Below are positions 21,540 to 32,689 of a stretch of 64,000 bases of DNA, in pieces (positions within the stretch are counted from its first letter, which is position 1; the number at the start of each line of letters is the position of its first letter). The notes below the pieces were generated by a model that worked only from the letters and a program-made list of their open reading frames with translations, did not search any database and had not been told where the DNA came from. The stretch is from Apoderus coryli. Lineage: Eukaryota; Arthropoda; Insecta; Coleoptera; Attelabidae. Both the position numbers and the translations under genes were made by a program. The stretch is from positions 9,403,135-9,467,134 of the forward strand of contig OU452202.1 of the NCBI GenBank assembly GCA_911728435.2, read 5' to 3'.

Positions 21540-22643
21540 CAATTCGCAATAAAATATAGAAAGCAGCAGCGATAGTGACTATAAAAATGTGCCTTGGGAA
21601 ATTTCCAAAATAGCAGCTGCGATTATTGCCTGAAAAATCAAAATCCAAGTATGAAAACGTTTATGATTTGTTCACGAAATGGGTGGATATGAAGCAGTGC
21701 TAAACTATTACAGAGGATGTAATTTTGGCTTATTTGGCGCAAAAATCTGAAACTGTTAAATCCTCTACTCTGTGGAGCATGTACTCTATGTTGAAAAGTA
21801 CCATTTTAGTGAAGAAAAATGTAAATATAGCCACTTTCCCAAAGGTTATTGCATTTCTTACAAAGAAGAATGTTGGTTACAAAGCCAAGAAATCAGAAGT
21901 CTTCAGCAGTGAGCAGATCAACAAATTCATTAGGGAAGTAGCTAAGGAAACATATCTAATGCTGAAGGTAATTTTAACAAAATATTACGATTGTAGGATA
22001 TAAAAGTATCAACTTAATTTTCAAGTAGCAACAATTATTGGGTTAGCCGGTGCGTATAGACGAGTAGAACTAACAAAAATGACAATTGATCTAATAAACG
22101 TCAAGGAAGACATGTTGCTTGTGAAAATACCGGATTCCAAAACACATATTGAGAGAACTTTTGTTGTAATTGGGCAAGAAAACCTGCTGTTGTATAGGCA
22201 ATATTTATCTTCACGGCTATCGCATACTCCACATAACAGAATATTCGTGAATTACAAAAAATGAAAATGTTCGATTCAGCCTGTTGGTATCCACAGTTTT
22301 GGAGTCTCGGAATAAAAATCGCAGAATTTTTACATTTACACAATCCTAAGAATTACACAGGTCTAGCATTCGTCGAACTTCGGCGACGCTATTTGCTGAT
22401 AATGGTGGAAACATCACAAATTTGAAGAGACACGGTGGCTGGAAGTCTACCAATGTGGCTGAAGGATATATAGATAATTCACTTACAAACAAAATTAAAA
22501 TTGCCAATACCATTCAAAAATCATCAGATGAAAACAATCAATGTGAAAGGGAAACTTTGCCTTCTTGTTCTGGCTTCAACAAAAGGAATTTAAATATACC
22601 AAGCATTTCAAACAAATTGAATCCCTTCGATATTAGCAATTAA
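21540..22643 (+). pseudogene. Crypton-type tyrosine recombinase, inactivated
   Basis: Plus-strand frames in order: SDSDYKNVPWEISKIAAAII, LLPEKSKSKYENVYDLFTKW, SSTLWSMYSMLKSTILVKK, VGYKAKKSEVFSSEQINKFI, GLAGAYRRVELTKMTIDL (first catalytic Arg region), LLVKIPDSKTHIERTF, then RRTSATLFADNGGNITNLKR, HGGWKSTNVAEGYIDNS (His/Trp position and Tyr nucleophile) and a Lys/Ile-rich tail. This is the insect Crypton-like phage-integrase-fold family, which moves by site-specific recombination. Stops at about 21702 and 22262 break it. A one-base deletion just before IRRTSAT removes the usual His of the HxxR motif. It lies inside the 5' region of the pogo element. Confidence 0.85.
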
Positions 22644-22907
22644 TTTAAGAATTAAAATTGATTGATTTATTTATACACGGTTGCCGAAAAAATATTATAC
22701 GCAACACGCCCAAAAATAGAATTTTATCTAGTCGTCCAAAAAAAACCTATTTTCCGGACCTGTTACGTAAATTACTATTTTCTTCACGTTATAGAGGCGA
22801 GATATTTTTGGCGTTCACGTTTTTGAATAGGCTGAATACCAATTTGGCAGTTCACGTTTAGGGATGTCTACGTTACGGGACGTTCACATTATCGAGACTC
22901 TACTGTA

Positions 22908-23170
22908 GTCAGAAAATTAGCTAAATGTAAAAGAATTAACAAGTTGACTAAATTATCAGTCTCAACCATTTATCGAGTGATTAGAAATGGAAATGTAATT
23001 GACCATAGTGTAAAAAGAAACCTTATTGGACAAAAATTTAAACAAATTGATGATGAAGGTAGGGACTTAATTACAAAAATTGTGCATAGTTTTTATAAAC
23101 AAAATGAAGTGGCTACTTAAGATGTGGTTCGAGAAAAACTACAGACAATTTAATTACAATTGTTTGGCCA
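22908..23170 (+). pseudogene. transposase N-terminal fragment
   Basis: Directly after the pogo TA duplication, an open plus-strand frame reads KLTKLSVSTIYRVIRNGN, then FKQIDDEGRDLITKIVHSFY and NEVAT, then a stop and DVVREKLQTI. An HTH followed by a long helical linker of this form occurs in insect DDE transposases. No catalytic block follows. It may be the host copy into which the pogo element inserted. Confidence 0.45.
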
Positions 23171-23225
23171 CATTTCGGTAAATACTAATAGGCCGTGAAT
23201 TTATTACGAAATAGTTGATATTTTT

Positions 23226-23350
23226 GAAAAATAATTTCGTGGCATAGAGGACAAAATGACTGGTTTTACCTACACAAGGGATTTTGTTTAATTTAACAGG
23301 GCCTCAGTCCAATTCAGGAGAATCAGACCGAGGCATGGGTCGACAGATAG
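23226..23350 (+). repeat. interspersed repeat family copy A
   Basis: AAAAATAATTTCGTGGCATAG ... CCTACACAAGGGATTTTG ... GGGCCTCAGTCCAATTCAG ... GAGGCATGGGTCGACAG. The same ordered blocks are found at 45484-45595 (plus) and 53093-52968 (minus). Confidence 0.75.
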
Positions 23351-23399
23351 GATAATGATGCGTCAATGCCTCTAAACTGATACATGTATGCCGCTGATT

Positions 23400-24860
23400 T
23401 TTTTTTTGCAATTTGAATTGAGATTGTAACAATTATATACATTTTTAAAAACTTTTCCGATCATGACTACATGCTACAGGCAACCTTTGTCTTATTGTGG
23501 AGGTTTCGAATGGACATTATCAACTAAGGAAACCGCCCTATCAAATGACATTGGCTGGAGGAATTGGTTGTACAAGGGAGCGTAGAGCCTAGTTGAAATG
23601 GAAGATATCATGCAGAAATTGGAGGGTATATCTTAACCAATTGATTAACATTTTACATGTAATTATATATAAATTAATTGCAAGGTATTTCAGCTATTTA
23701 GATAATGCTGAACAACATTTTCTTAACTTCGATTTTATTTTCTATTGTTCTATCAAATTAATAACTCATGATAAATGTCATACTAAACATCAATTTAAAT
23801 ATGTTTTTGCGTGCAAAATACCAGATAAGAACGAAGTAAAAAATTTCGGGCAATACCAATTTGGTACATATTTTACTCGTATTATATTGTAGGCGTTAAT
23901 AATAAACGTTTACTTATTGTAATAACAATAATCGATTGAAAAGAAGCCTTGGCCTAAACTAACCGGCAAAAGTAGTTTTTGCTCTTTGACATTGTCAAGC
24001 CAAACATATTTAGAACAAAAAGTGAACATTTATTGATAGAGATTAATACGTTTTGCAAAACTTATGATAATGTAGTTAAAAATATACAGTATGATTCACA
24101 GTGTATATACTGTATTTGAAAGTTTTCGCGAATAAGTACCCTTCTGAAATATTCTAATGTACTTAAGCGGCGTAACACTTACTTTTTACTGGTTTTCTAT
24201 GTTGACGTTGTCTTTTTGTTCCTGAAACCCCATAATATCCCTAACTTTGCATAAAGGGCCATTTTAAAAAATTCAGTGTTTTAAAATATGACTAATTCTA
24301 CATGTGAAGCTTTTGATTTGTTCTAGTCACTAAAGATAAAAAATACCACACGTGGTTTAAAATTATGTTAGAAATCCTTATGCTAGACATATTGTATTTT
24401 GTATCAAAGACAATTTTGATCGACCGGTTGAAATTCAATACCCCCAACAACATTGTCAATTACTAGTATATCCACCGTAAATTTGCTACATCTAAACCCA
24501 GTGTCAGATAACCAAAAACCATCAAATAATCAAATTTACTTAGACATTAAAGACACCTTTGTAAAGAAATGAATTTATTACACGCTGGGTGGGTCAGTAG
24601 TATAAATTTACTACTTAGTATTGTATAGTATAAAGCTACATACTGTGTCAAATTCGGCGTGGTCTCTACATACATTCGTCGACCACGATTCGGGTGAATA
24701 TACAATGTTCATTGCCTGCCATTATATGATAAAACCGTTTTTTAAACCTGAACCGTCATTTGAGTGATCCAGTTTATAAATGTCAATGCAGTTTAACTGA
24801 GCTTCGTTTTTTTTTAATTTATGAATTCAGATTTAAATATTCTTAGGTTCCTAGAATATG
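23400..24860. other. intergenic, no gene seen
   Basis: A 99-codon frame at 23593-23892 has no recognisable domain. The rest is AT-rich. Confidence 0.3.
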
Positions 24861-24866
24861 GCACTG

Positions 24867-25208
24867 TCATGATGCTCTTACACAGCCATGTTTTAGAGCA
24901 ATTGTTGACTTATATTCAGCAACTAGCATCAAAATAGTACTCAGACTATAATGCAGCGCAGAAAGTAAATCACCAGTCCAAGCAGCAACAATGTACGATG
25001 AAGAATTCTTGCACCCATTTTTAACATTGAACAAATTGCTTTTACGCGCCTCCAAGTTAAACAAGAAGGAAAAACTAGAGAAATATCGATGTGTAGTGTT
25101 CCATAAATTAGTTTTCGTTTTGTAAAGTTTAGTTAACTGAATCGCCTTGTCCTCGCTGTATTCGAATCCGAACAACAGTACAATATTTGAACACGGCCAC
25201 CTGCACAA
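24867..25208 (-). other. open frame with a weak MADF-like stretch
   Basis: A 113-codon minus-strand frame contains YSEDKAIQLTKLYKTKTNLW followed by NTTH. This recalls the MADF pattern (a helix, then LY...LWD..H..Y) common in transposon accessory proteins. The remainder is not recognisable. It could be a decayed transposon ORF or a chance frame. Confidence 0.2.
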
Positions 25209-25239
25209 GAAAAATCTGAATTGACCTAAAACAAGTTCA

Positions 25240-25620
25240 GTTGGAGTTTGCTTGAAATTCTATACATTTGGCTGAAAGTAAACAAGAACAATTTGTTGAT
25301 ATATCCATACCATATTCAACGTGTTCATGCACTTATTCCTGCTGATTTTCCTCTACGTATGGCATTTTGTTGATTGTTGAAATTCCTCAACTACTGATGT
25401 TGATTTGGTTTACTGATGAAGCGAGTTTTTCAAGATATGCAATAAGGAATTTTTATAATAGCCATTTATGCTGTGATTGGCCGAGGTGGACTTCACATAT
25501 GGCCCGCACGATTTATACCCACTGGATTTTTTTATGTGGACCACTTTTTTTTATTGAGGACGTAGTTTGCGAGTCAGCTAACAGAACAAGAGACCCTCAT
25601 GAAACCGCTTTTTTATTGTC
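25240..25620 (+). mobile_element. DDE transposase fragment (HPYHIQ-type family)
   Basis: Plus-strand pieces read IPYSTCSCTYSC (the eroded LYPYHIQ block), then LIWFTDEASFSRYAIRNFYN (the family LFTDEASF block with the first catalytic Asp), then GPLFFIEDVVCESANRTRD after a decayed PLDFF. It is closely similar to the minus-strand copy at 34102-33560, sharing VEIPQLLMLI(W/L)FTDEASFSR. Inactive. Confidence 0.7.
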
Positions 25621-25642
25621 GATCAGGAACTGCCTAGAAGGC

Positions 25643-26279
25643 TTAACTTCTATTCCACAGGCTGTCTTTATTGTATTTATGCCGTTCTTTGTGGCAATTA
25701 TTCTTGGACTTTTATATGTTTCGATCTTCTCTACGTCCCCCTTCCATTCTAAAATGATTAGGGGTTCGAGTTTCGGTTTCTTTCTCTATCTATTTCTTCT
25801 CGCTCTTTATTCTTCATAATTTCTTTGATAAGTTTATGTATTTCTGTCCATTTCTCTTTAGATTCGAGCATAATGTCAATGATGTTCCCTTCATTTAAGT
25901 GGTTGTTTATTTTTAGCTCAGTTTGAAATCTTATATGTTTTGGCGTATCAAATCTTTTGCAGTATACACATCGGTCGTCTTCCTGTTTGCCAAACCTTTT
26001 TACATATTGATAAAAATTGTGTTTGCAGTTTGTCCATGTAATAACATTTGGGATCAGAGTCTTTGTCCACTGGGCTTTATGCGTCAAGTTTTCCCATCGT
26101 TCTAGGGTTTGCGCTCTTTCTAGTGTATGGTTCCTGGCTTCTGCTTGAGTGTACAATCTGGTTTTCTCCTCTACCATTATAAAATACCGGTGGTATTCCT
26201 GTAATCGCTTGCAGTGCCTCAGCAAAAATTGTGCGGTACCCGCTGGAAACTCTAAGAAGAGATACCTATCCTTTGACAT
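25643..26279 (-). mobile_element. R1-like LINE 3' fragment
   Basis: A 173-codon frame (26279-25758) reads AQFLLRHCKRLQEYHRYFIM ... ERWENLTHKAQWTKTLIPNV ... RFGKQEDDRCVYCKRFDTPK, ending in a charged tail. The order W...GRWT-RLIPNV, YL.RFG and C-x2-C...H matches the C-terminal zinc-knuckle region of R1-clade ORF2 proteins. The RT domain is absent. The 5' edge abuts the plus-strand transposase fragment at 26265. Confidence 0.65.
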
Positions 26280-26778
26280 ATTTCGGCTACATTTCGGTAT
26301 TTTTTATGTGGGCTTTAGTTTACGCTACTACTGTGCAATATGTGGGGGTCCTAAGGAATCGCATTATTGCTGGGTGTAATTCGATTAGAAACGATCCTGG
26401 TATTTTTGAGAAAGTCCACCAGTCAACGAGCTATAGAGGTGGTCACTTTCAACAGTTTTTGTGTTAGGTATAAACGTAAATTTTATTTATTTTCAGTTGA
26501 ATTAATCGCGCATATTCTTGCTATGTTGAAAAATGTTTTAAATTTTTATCTCGTAAACGAAGCAACAAATGAAAAAATACATGAGATGAAAAAGATGTCG
26601 TTTTAGTACAGTCAGGGGCGTACATTTTTGTTGTCAATAATTTTTATTAAGTTGCCCCCCTAACGCCACAGGACTTAATAATTTTGATGTATCTGAGCTC
26701 CCTATTTCTAACAACAACGCTGCCAAATTTCAAAGAAATCGGTAAGAAGATATTTGACTTAATTTAAAAAAAAACCGT
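26265..26778 (+). mobile_element. transposase C-terminus plus 3' region, copy 1
   Basis: Reads VLRNRIIAGCNSI, NDPGIFEKVHQS and GGHFQQFLC, the C-terminal helices of an HPYHIQ-type transposase. About 300 bases of 3' sequence follow (TTGTCAATAATTTTTATTAA, GTTGCCCCCCTAACGCCAC, AACAACGCTGCCAAATTTCA). The same arrangement occurs inverted at 30415-28805, so the two are copies of one element. Confidence 0.65.
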
Positions 26779-26780
26779 TA

Positions 26781-27644
26781 CAGTGAAATCTCTCTTGAAC
26801 GGACACAAAATACCACCCAATCGTTTCTAGGAGCAAACATACTAGTCCGAGATAAGCAGCGTGGCCTGCGAAATCACGGGCCGTGGGAAGCCACATTTAA
26901 CAGACAAACATCCATCGTTCGCAATCAGGGAATTACCAACCGGCCCGGCTGTGTGATTCCTGGGAACAAATTGATCCAGAAGATAGAATTCGTCTTTCTT
27001 TACTGGCCGAAATTTATAAAAAGAATGTGCCACTTGGAATCCGTCCCCAGGATCTTCAAAAGTTCTTCAATATTGACAATAATTTGTATGTAGAAGAACC
27101 TGTTTCAGATGAAACTTTACAAAGTGTGGAAGTTAATAAAGATCAGGAAATCTCAGATGAATCTGAGGACGAGCTACACATAACAGAGGTGGATAACAAC
27201 GTTAAAACATATATCGAGGCTATCTCTTCAGTGAAATCCCTAAAGCTCTTTTCCGAAAATCAAGGGGATGAAAAAGCCTTCGAAATTTTGTCGAAACTCG
27301 AAATACATTTTCAAGAAGCCATATTGAAAACGAAAACTAAGCAAACAACATTAGATGAATTCCTTTCCAAATTTTAAATGCAATGCATGTTTTTAAAGGA
27401 TGTATAATATGTTTTTCTTTTTGTTTAATGAATAGGTTGTATTTTTTATATTTGAAGTCTGAAATATCTATTTTAATATAGGTATACATAATGGGTATAA
27501 AGTAAGTAAATAAAGTCCCGAGTTTTTGTTAGTGTGTATTTTTTACAACTGTAATATGTATGGAAAAATTACAAATGCATTTTGGACACCCTGTCTACAT
27601 AAACACACATTTTTTGATTGAGGCGCGCTTATATGGACGCACTG
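26781..27644 (+). mobile_element. pogo/Tigger-type element remnant with TA-flanked CAGTG ends
   Basis: The left edge TA|CAGTGAAATCTCTCTTGAAC and right edge CGCACTG|TA both have CAGTG tips next to TA, as expected for pogo/Tigger elements. Beyond the tips they differ, so one end may have been replaced. The span encloses the C-terminal part of a transposase (26945-27377). Most of the coding region is deleted. Confidence 0.6.
26945..27377 (+). pseudogene. Tigger/pogo transposase C-terminal part
   Basis: An open frame reads DSWEQIDPEDRIRLSLLAEI, then PLGIRPQDLQKFFNIDNN, an acidic linker, AISSVKSLKLFSENQGDE, and ends KTKTKQTTLDEFLSKF. The KQTT(L/I)-D-F/Y end and the preceding helix are characteristic of Tigger/jerky-like DDE proteins. 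The N-terminal DNA-binding domain and the catalytic core are missing. The ATG at 27027 is internal. Confidence 0.7.
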
Positions 27645-28022
27645 TAAATTACAAAAATGTCACCTTATATTGTGTAAGAATAATTCGATAAAGATTCATT
27701 ATTTTCAAATTATTAGTTTAGTTATTGTGGGTGTAACTTTTTAATAATTATTTATTATATTGTCTCAATGGCTATTGAACTAGATTAGGTGTCCTTAAAC
27801 TTTTGTTTGTACAATCATAGATCATGTCACCCTTATAATGCTAAATAATAAAATATGTAGACCACATTCTTTACTGCCCATACAGCACAAAAATATAAAG
27901 TTGTCTAAGTAATAGCAAAAATTGTGTAGCACAATTTATTTTTTAATATGAATTATGATCGTACTACATTGGAGGTCTACCTGTGCTTGGAATGTACAAA
28001 TAATAGTATATTGTGCAACGAA

Positions 28023-28119
28023 CATGAAATGGCATATATTTCCTACGAGTATGATCGTTTGCAGCATGGGCCGCAGGCGAGTGCTGCAAATCATACGAGT
28101 AGGAAATGGTCATTTCATG
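28023..28119. repeat. 97-bp hairpin repeat, copy 1
   Basis: CATGAAATGGCATATATTTC ... GTTTGCAGCA, a loop around GGGCCGCAGGCGAG, then TGCTGCAAATCATACGAGTA ... CATTTCATG. The arms are complementary for about 40 bases with a few mismatches. The inverted copy of identical length is at 34548-34644. Confidence 0.85.
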
Positions 28120-28136
28120 TGAGTTTCACACTATAC

Positions 28137-28430
28137 TTTTCTACGACTGTTTGAATGCTTTTGAATAAAATAAACATAATTTTTAGGAAAATATTTGTTT
28201 TTCGGAATTTACCCCTAAATACGATAAGTTAGAAGTATTAAATTGTCAATTTGGTGTGTTTGTATTGTCGGCGTTGCTCTGCTACTTTTGTCATTACCAG
28301 AAAATTTGCATAGCAACTAGTGGGAAATATTTATTATGCACGGGTAAATGAAAAACAGAATTACAATGTACTACATTTTCAAATCATGATTGAACATTTA
28401 ATAAAGGCATTTTAAGACAGTCGTAGAAAA
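28137..28430. repeat. MITE with 14-bp perfect terminal repeats, copy 1
   Basis: TTTTCTACGACTGT at 28137-28150 and its exact complement at 28417-28430 flank 294 bases. The interior contains TTTTTCGGAATTTACCCC and ATTGTCGGCGTTG. The inverted copy at 34154-34529 has the same order. It sits next to the hairpin repeat in both places. Confidence 0.8.
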
Positions 28431-28439
28431 AACAATATT

Positions 28440-28804
28440 TAGCTTGATACAAAATGTCTAATATTTGAACATTTGACTTTACAATTCAACGAGAATAGTT
28501 AGCGATCGCTATTGAAGTCAGCTGAGGGAGAAAGAAATATACCATTATTACATAATATGTAAATTGAATTCGTATTTAAAGTAAAAAGATTAATCTGAGA
28601 AGAAAGGTGTCAGCAAGAGACGTCATCAACAATTACCTAAAGAAAACGATCTCAATCATCATCTAAAAAACTAGACATGATCATATCCAATTTTTTTTTG
28701 TAATCCTCCACGTGTGAAAAAATTATCTCTTAACTTAAGCGATTGATTGAGTGAATATAGAAATAGATTCTCTATAACCCAATCAATATTGGCTAAGTAA
28801 GTAT
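28440..28804. other. no feature seen
   Basis: AT-rich spacer between two repeats. Confidence 0.3.
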
Positions 28805-29324
28805 ATATAGGGTGTTTCAGAAATATTTAAGGGCGGATTTTTCAGTTCATTTTATGAACAAAGTTCTCAAAACTTAGGTCCGGAAATGCATTGATTTCAG
28901 GAACAAGGTGTTAAAGGTTTTTTGTAAATAATGTTTTTTTTTTTAATTAATTCAAATATCTCCTTACCGATTTTTATGAAATTTGGCAGCGTTGTTGCTA
29001 GAAATAGGGAGCTTATATGGTCCTAACTAGATGAAAATTATTAAGTCCAGTGGCGTTAGGGGGGCAACTTAATAAAAATTATTGACAAGAAAAATGTATG
29101 CCACTGACTGTAATTTAATTTTGATATTGTCTTGAGATAAACAACCTGAAACTTCAACTTTTTTATCTCTCGTATTTTTTTCATATTATGTTGCTTCGTT
29201 TACGAAATAAAAATTTAAAAGATTCTTCAACATATGAAGAATATTTAAGAATAATTCAACTAAAAATAACATTAACATTTCGAAGCAATATAAAAAGAAA
29301 TAAATAAATAAAATTAACATTCTC

Positions 29325-29495
29325 TCCAACTTCGGCGAAGTGAACTCCGAGTTTTAGATCCAACGAAAAGCACTAATCTGCCAGTTGAGTAGCGTCTTTA
29401 AGCTTTACGGTTTATCAACGGAAGTATATAGTATTAGTATCAATAATTATAATTTTGACCATTTTTGAAACTGAAAATTACCGAAAAAGATCAGG
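29325..29495. repeat. direct repeat unit 1 (pair with 30168-30305)
   Basis: CTCCAACTTCGGCGAAGTGA ... TTTACGGTTTATCAACG ... TTTTTGAAACTGAAAATTACCG ... AAAGATCAG. The same ordered blocks recur at 30168-30305, about 840 bases downstream. Confidence 0.75.
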
Positions 29496-30167
29496 TGTGT
29501 GGATGATGATGATTATTATGTAAGTACAAATAATTTTAAATATTGTAATTGATAATTTTTTGAGACTTGTCCTTTTTCATTAAATTGATTTTTGTATATT
29601 CTTTAAATAATTAAATAAATAATAGTAAAATATATTTGACTTTCCATTTTATTTTAATATAGTTTTCTAAATCTAATCAGGTAATTATTAACTGAGAGAC
29701 GTAGTTCAAATACAGACCGCCACTCGTTTACGAGTGAGAACCAGTAAGATACTCCTCATTCAATTCTTGAGTAGCTCGACAAGCCAAGCGAGTCATTTAT
29801 TAAAACCAAAAGAATATAATCAATAAGTATCAACCCCTTTTCTATATTCTATATTTATTTTAACATGGTGAAGTCCGCTTACCTAATTTTGTAATTCTAC
29901 TGTGACATGGTAGACGCGCCGCCGCCGGGCATAGACAATTTCATTGGTCGATATTCGAATGAGTGGAAAAAAATAAAGTTATAAATTTTTATGCAACAGG
30001 AAGTTACAGGAGATTTTTATTTGCACTTCTGTGTAGTAAAGTTTGAAGAGAGTGGTTCGACACTTGGCAGCTCGGAGCATGAAGTCTCCCTGGAGTAGGA
30101 ACACATGTCTCGAAAAGCTCCACCAGGTTCTCTTACCACAAAACTCTCTTTTTTTTGGGTATTTTCT

Positions 30168-30305
30168 CCAACTTCGGCAAAATGAACTCAGAGTGCACGA
30201 ATCTCCCCGTGGGGTAGTAAGTTTTACGGTTTATCAACGCGAGTTTATAGTAAATTATAATTTTGAACATTTTTGAAACTGAAAATTACCGATAAAGATC
30301 AGCTC
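30168..30305. repeat. direct repeat unit 2
   Basis: CTCCAACTTCGGCAAAATGA ... TTTTACGGTTTATCAACG ... AAACTGAAAATTACCGATAA. Matches 29325-29495 with a shorter middle. Confidence 0.75.
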
Positions 30306-30420
30306 GCATACATGAATCCAATCTTCCCCTCATTGATTGGCGAACTCTCTCAAAATTACCAGGATCGTTTCTACACCCAGCAATAATGTGATTCCTTAGG
30401 TTCAGTATTCACCTAATTTG

Positions 30421-32680
30421 CACAATTTTTCTGCTTATAAATTATTTAGTTATTGTGAAAATGCGAACTAAAAATGGAATACAATAATAATAATTCTTAC
30501 TACTTTGTATATAAAATTGCGTGTAGTTCGTTCTCGCTACCGGAAGTCATATTGTGAATTTCACCTGAATGCCTCAAAATTTCAACGTAAGGTAAAAATA
30601 AGTTAATGTAATTTAATATTAGGTAAGTCAGACGTCTGCTGTATCACATATAATAGTATTCTAAGGTCTCGTTCACACTTCACCGAGCAAGTCTAAGCAC
30701 TCATGTATGACGGTCAAGTGTACTATGAATGTATGAACAATAAACATGCTAAGGATTTAAAAAACGTTAAATAATTTGCAATAACATTCTCTATTCATTC
30801 ATAGAATTTATTTGTAAATTTTATAGTATTTACAAAGTAGAATTCAGAATGATGTTCTGATAGGATTTCGCCAGTATTAGTAATTTAGAAAAAAGTTGTT
30901 GAAACGTCATTTTGTTATTTTATCTTGAGACAAGTTATCAGATTCATTTTTTGTCACCTCATTTTGAAGAAAAAAGTTACAAATAAGTCACAGAAATAGT
31001 TGGCCCAATTTGTAGCTCAATAATTTAATAAAAGGTCTACGATATCATTTTCATTTCAACTTTACTACAAATTTAAATGTGTGTGTTTCACCGGGCATAT
31101 TGCCTGCTCACACTAGATAATAAAACAAATAATGTTTGTAGGCCATTGAATCCTCTAGCTGCCGTAGATTTCTATAATCCAGCATTCAGTTTTGATGTTG
31201 TCTTCTCAAGATCAGTAAATGACTGTAGAATGCAACGTGTATAATTTTGCTAAGGTAACTACTACCTTAATATTAACATTTTCAGCAAATATGATATTGC
31301 TCATGTGTTGGAATCAACTTGTGTTGACGCTTGTCTTACGACTATGAGAGTTTGTATACATGTTTCGATCGTGCTATAGGTAAATATTCAGTGTGCAGTG
31401 ATTCGGGTCTCTCATATCCTCACTGATACTCTCAAGATTTGATAGAAAATATTAAGGAAAAAAATGTACATAGAAAAATTAAATAGATCCAATATGTCCG
31501 GTGAAACACAGTTCACAAACGATGGCCTGCACGAGAAGCATACACTCCATAATATCCTATTGCTAACACTAGATACGCTCGAATCCCTTGCGGTAGGCTT
31601 TATTAATGAATTGCTTGTTACACATAAAGTAACAAGACTTTTATGTTGGAAATTTGTTTCACACTACCATGCTTTCACCAGACGGGCCGTTTCGTAAATG
31701 TTGAAAATTTGGATCACACTGCCTGATAAAATAGATTCAATACACATTCCACAGGAGTAGAGTATATCTAAGGACTTCCAACCAATAGAATTGACACAAT
31801 CATGGCACACACACGAACGGCAGCTTTTCACCGGAGAGCAGTCGTGGATAAGCTTTTGTGGAATAAAAAAATAAAAGGGGGGCGCCACCAAATTTTTAAT
31901 TTAGAATAGGTTACCTAAAAAAAACTTGGAAAATAAGATAACAAAAAAAATGATGATCTTGATTTAAGAGAATAGGAGTATACTGAAACAAATAAAACAC
32001 AAAAAGGAAATACCCTTTATACAATTTATTACTTAATAATAAAAAAATAAAAATGTACACTATATACAATTCGCTGTTTCCTGTCAGAAAACAGAAGAAG
32101 AAATACGGCTCTTAATGCCAATTTAAATATTGAAAATACCTGTTATAAAAATGAATGATGATAAATTTTTATCATAATAATAAAAAAATAGAGTCTAAGA
32201 AAATAACCAAATTAATCCCTATAACAGAATGCATTCTTTACAATAATCTTTAAACTTGATCAGGTAAAAAAATATTATATTCTTAATTTAGTTGGATTGT
32301 AAACAGTTCTGGTTTTATTTATTTTCTTTTCCAATATAAAGCAATTTATTGCATTTATTGTTATGCAAACTCAGTTTCATAAAAGATAACAGATAAACCT
32401 GGTTTTCTTGTATTTCGGTGACTTCTGGCGTTGGCATTTACTGCTTCCGCACGATGGCTTATATGAGTAGTTGTTGGTGGTGAAACTAAGATCTTCGGTC
32501 TTAAAGATGATGAAAGGTCAAACGTTGATCGGTGTTAATTTTTTAATTACGTAATTGAGTTGATATAGTCGCTAAATCTTAAGCGAACAGGCGTTTTCGA
32601 TTCAGGAAAATTATTTATTATTCAGGAATACCTGAGCTCGTGCAGTAAACTAAAAACAACAGAGTTTTCCCTTAATAACA
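30421..32680. other. intergenic, no gene seen
   Basis: About 2.2 kb with only short frames (for example 31464-31697 plus and 31891-31664 minus) that lack domain motifs. Confidence 0.35.
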
Positions 32681-32689
32681 AGAATAAAT

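Larger units (their letters stand above)
21022..22905 (-). mobile_element. pogo-type transposon 5' end (with a Crypton inside it)
   Basis: The right edge reads CGTTCACATTATCGAGACTCTACTG|TA. On the minus strand it starts TA|CAGTAGAGTCTCGATAATG, a pogo/Tigger-like terminal repeat with a TA target. About 1.7 kb inward is the start of a pogo-type transposase (21194-21040). In between lies a Crypton recombinase on the opposite strand. The rest of the transposase and the other terminal repeat are missing where the LINE begins, at about 21020. Confidence 0.6.
28805..30420 (-). mobile_element. transposon 3' part, copy 2 (inverted to 26265-26778), with internal duplications
   Basis: The minus strand begins with the transposase end (30420-30305: LRNHIIAGC, then NDPGNFERVRQS-like sequence). 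After an extra kilobase it carries the same 3' block as copy 1 (29290-28905, including GTTGCCCCCCTAACGCCAC in complement) and ends with CTGAAACACCCT at 28805. The extra kilobase contains two direct copies of a segment of about 140 bp. No intact coding remains. Confidence 0.6.

Noticed and set aside
23593..23892. 99-codon plus-strand frame
   Set aside because: No family resemblance; composition matches random AT-rich sequence.
25923..26105. Plus-strand frame over the R1-like LINE fragment
   Set aside because: It is the shadow of the minus-strand zinc-knuckle region, which explains the sequence better.
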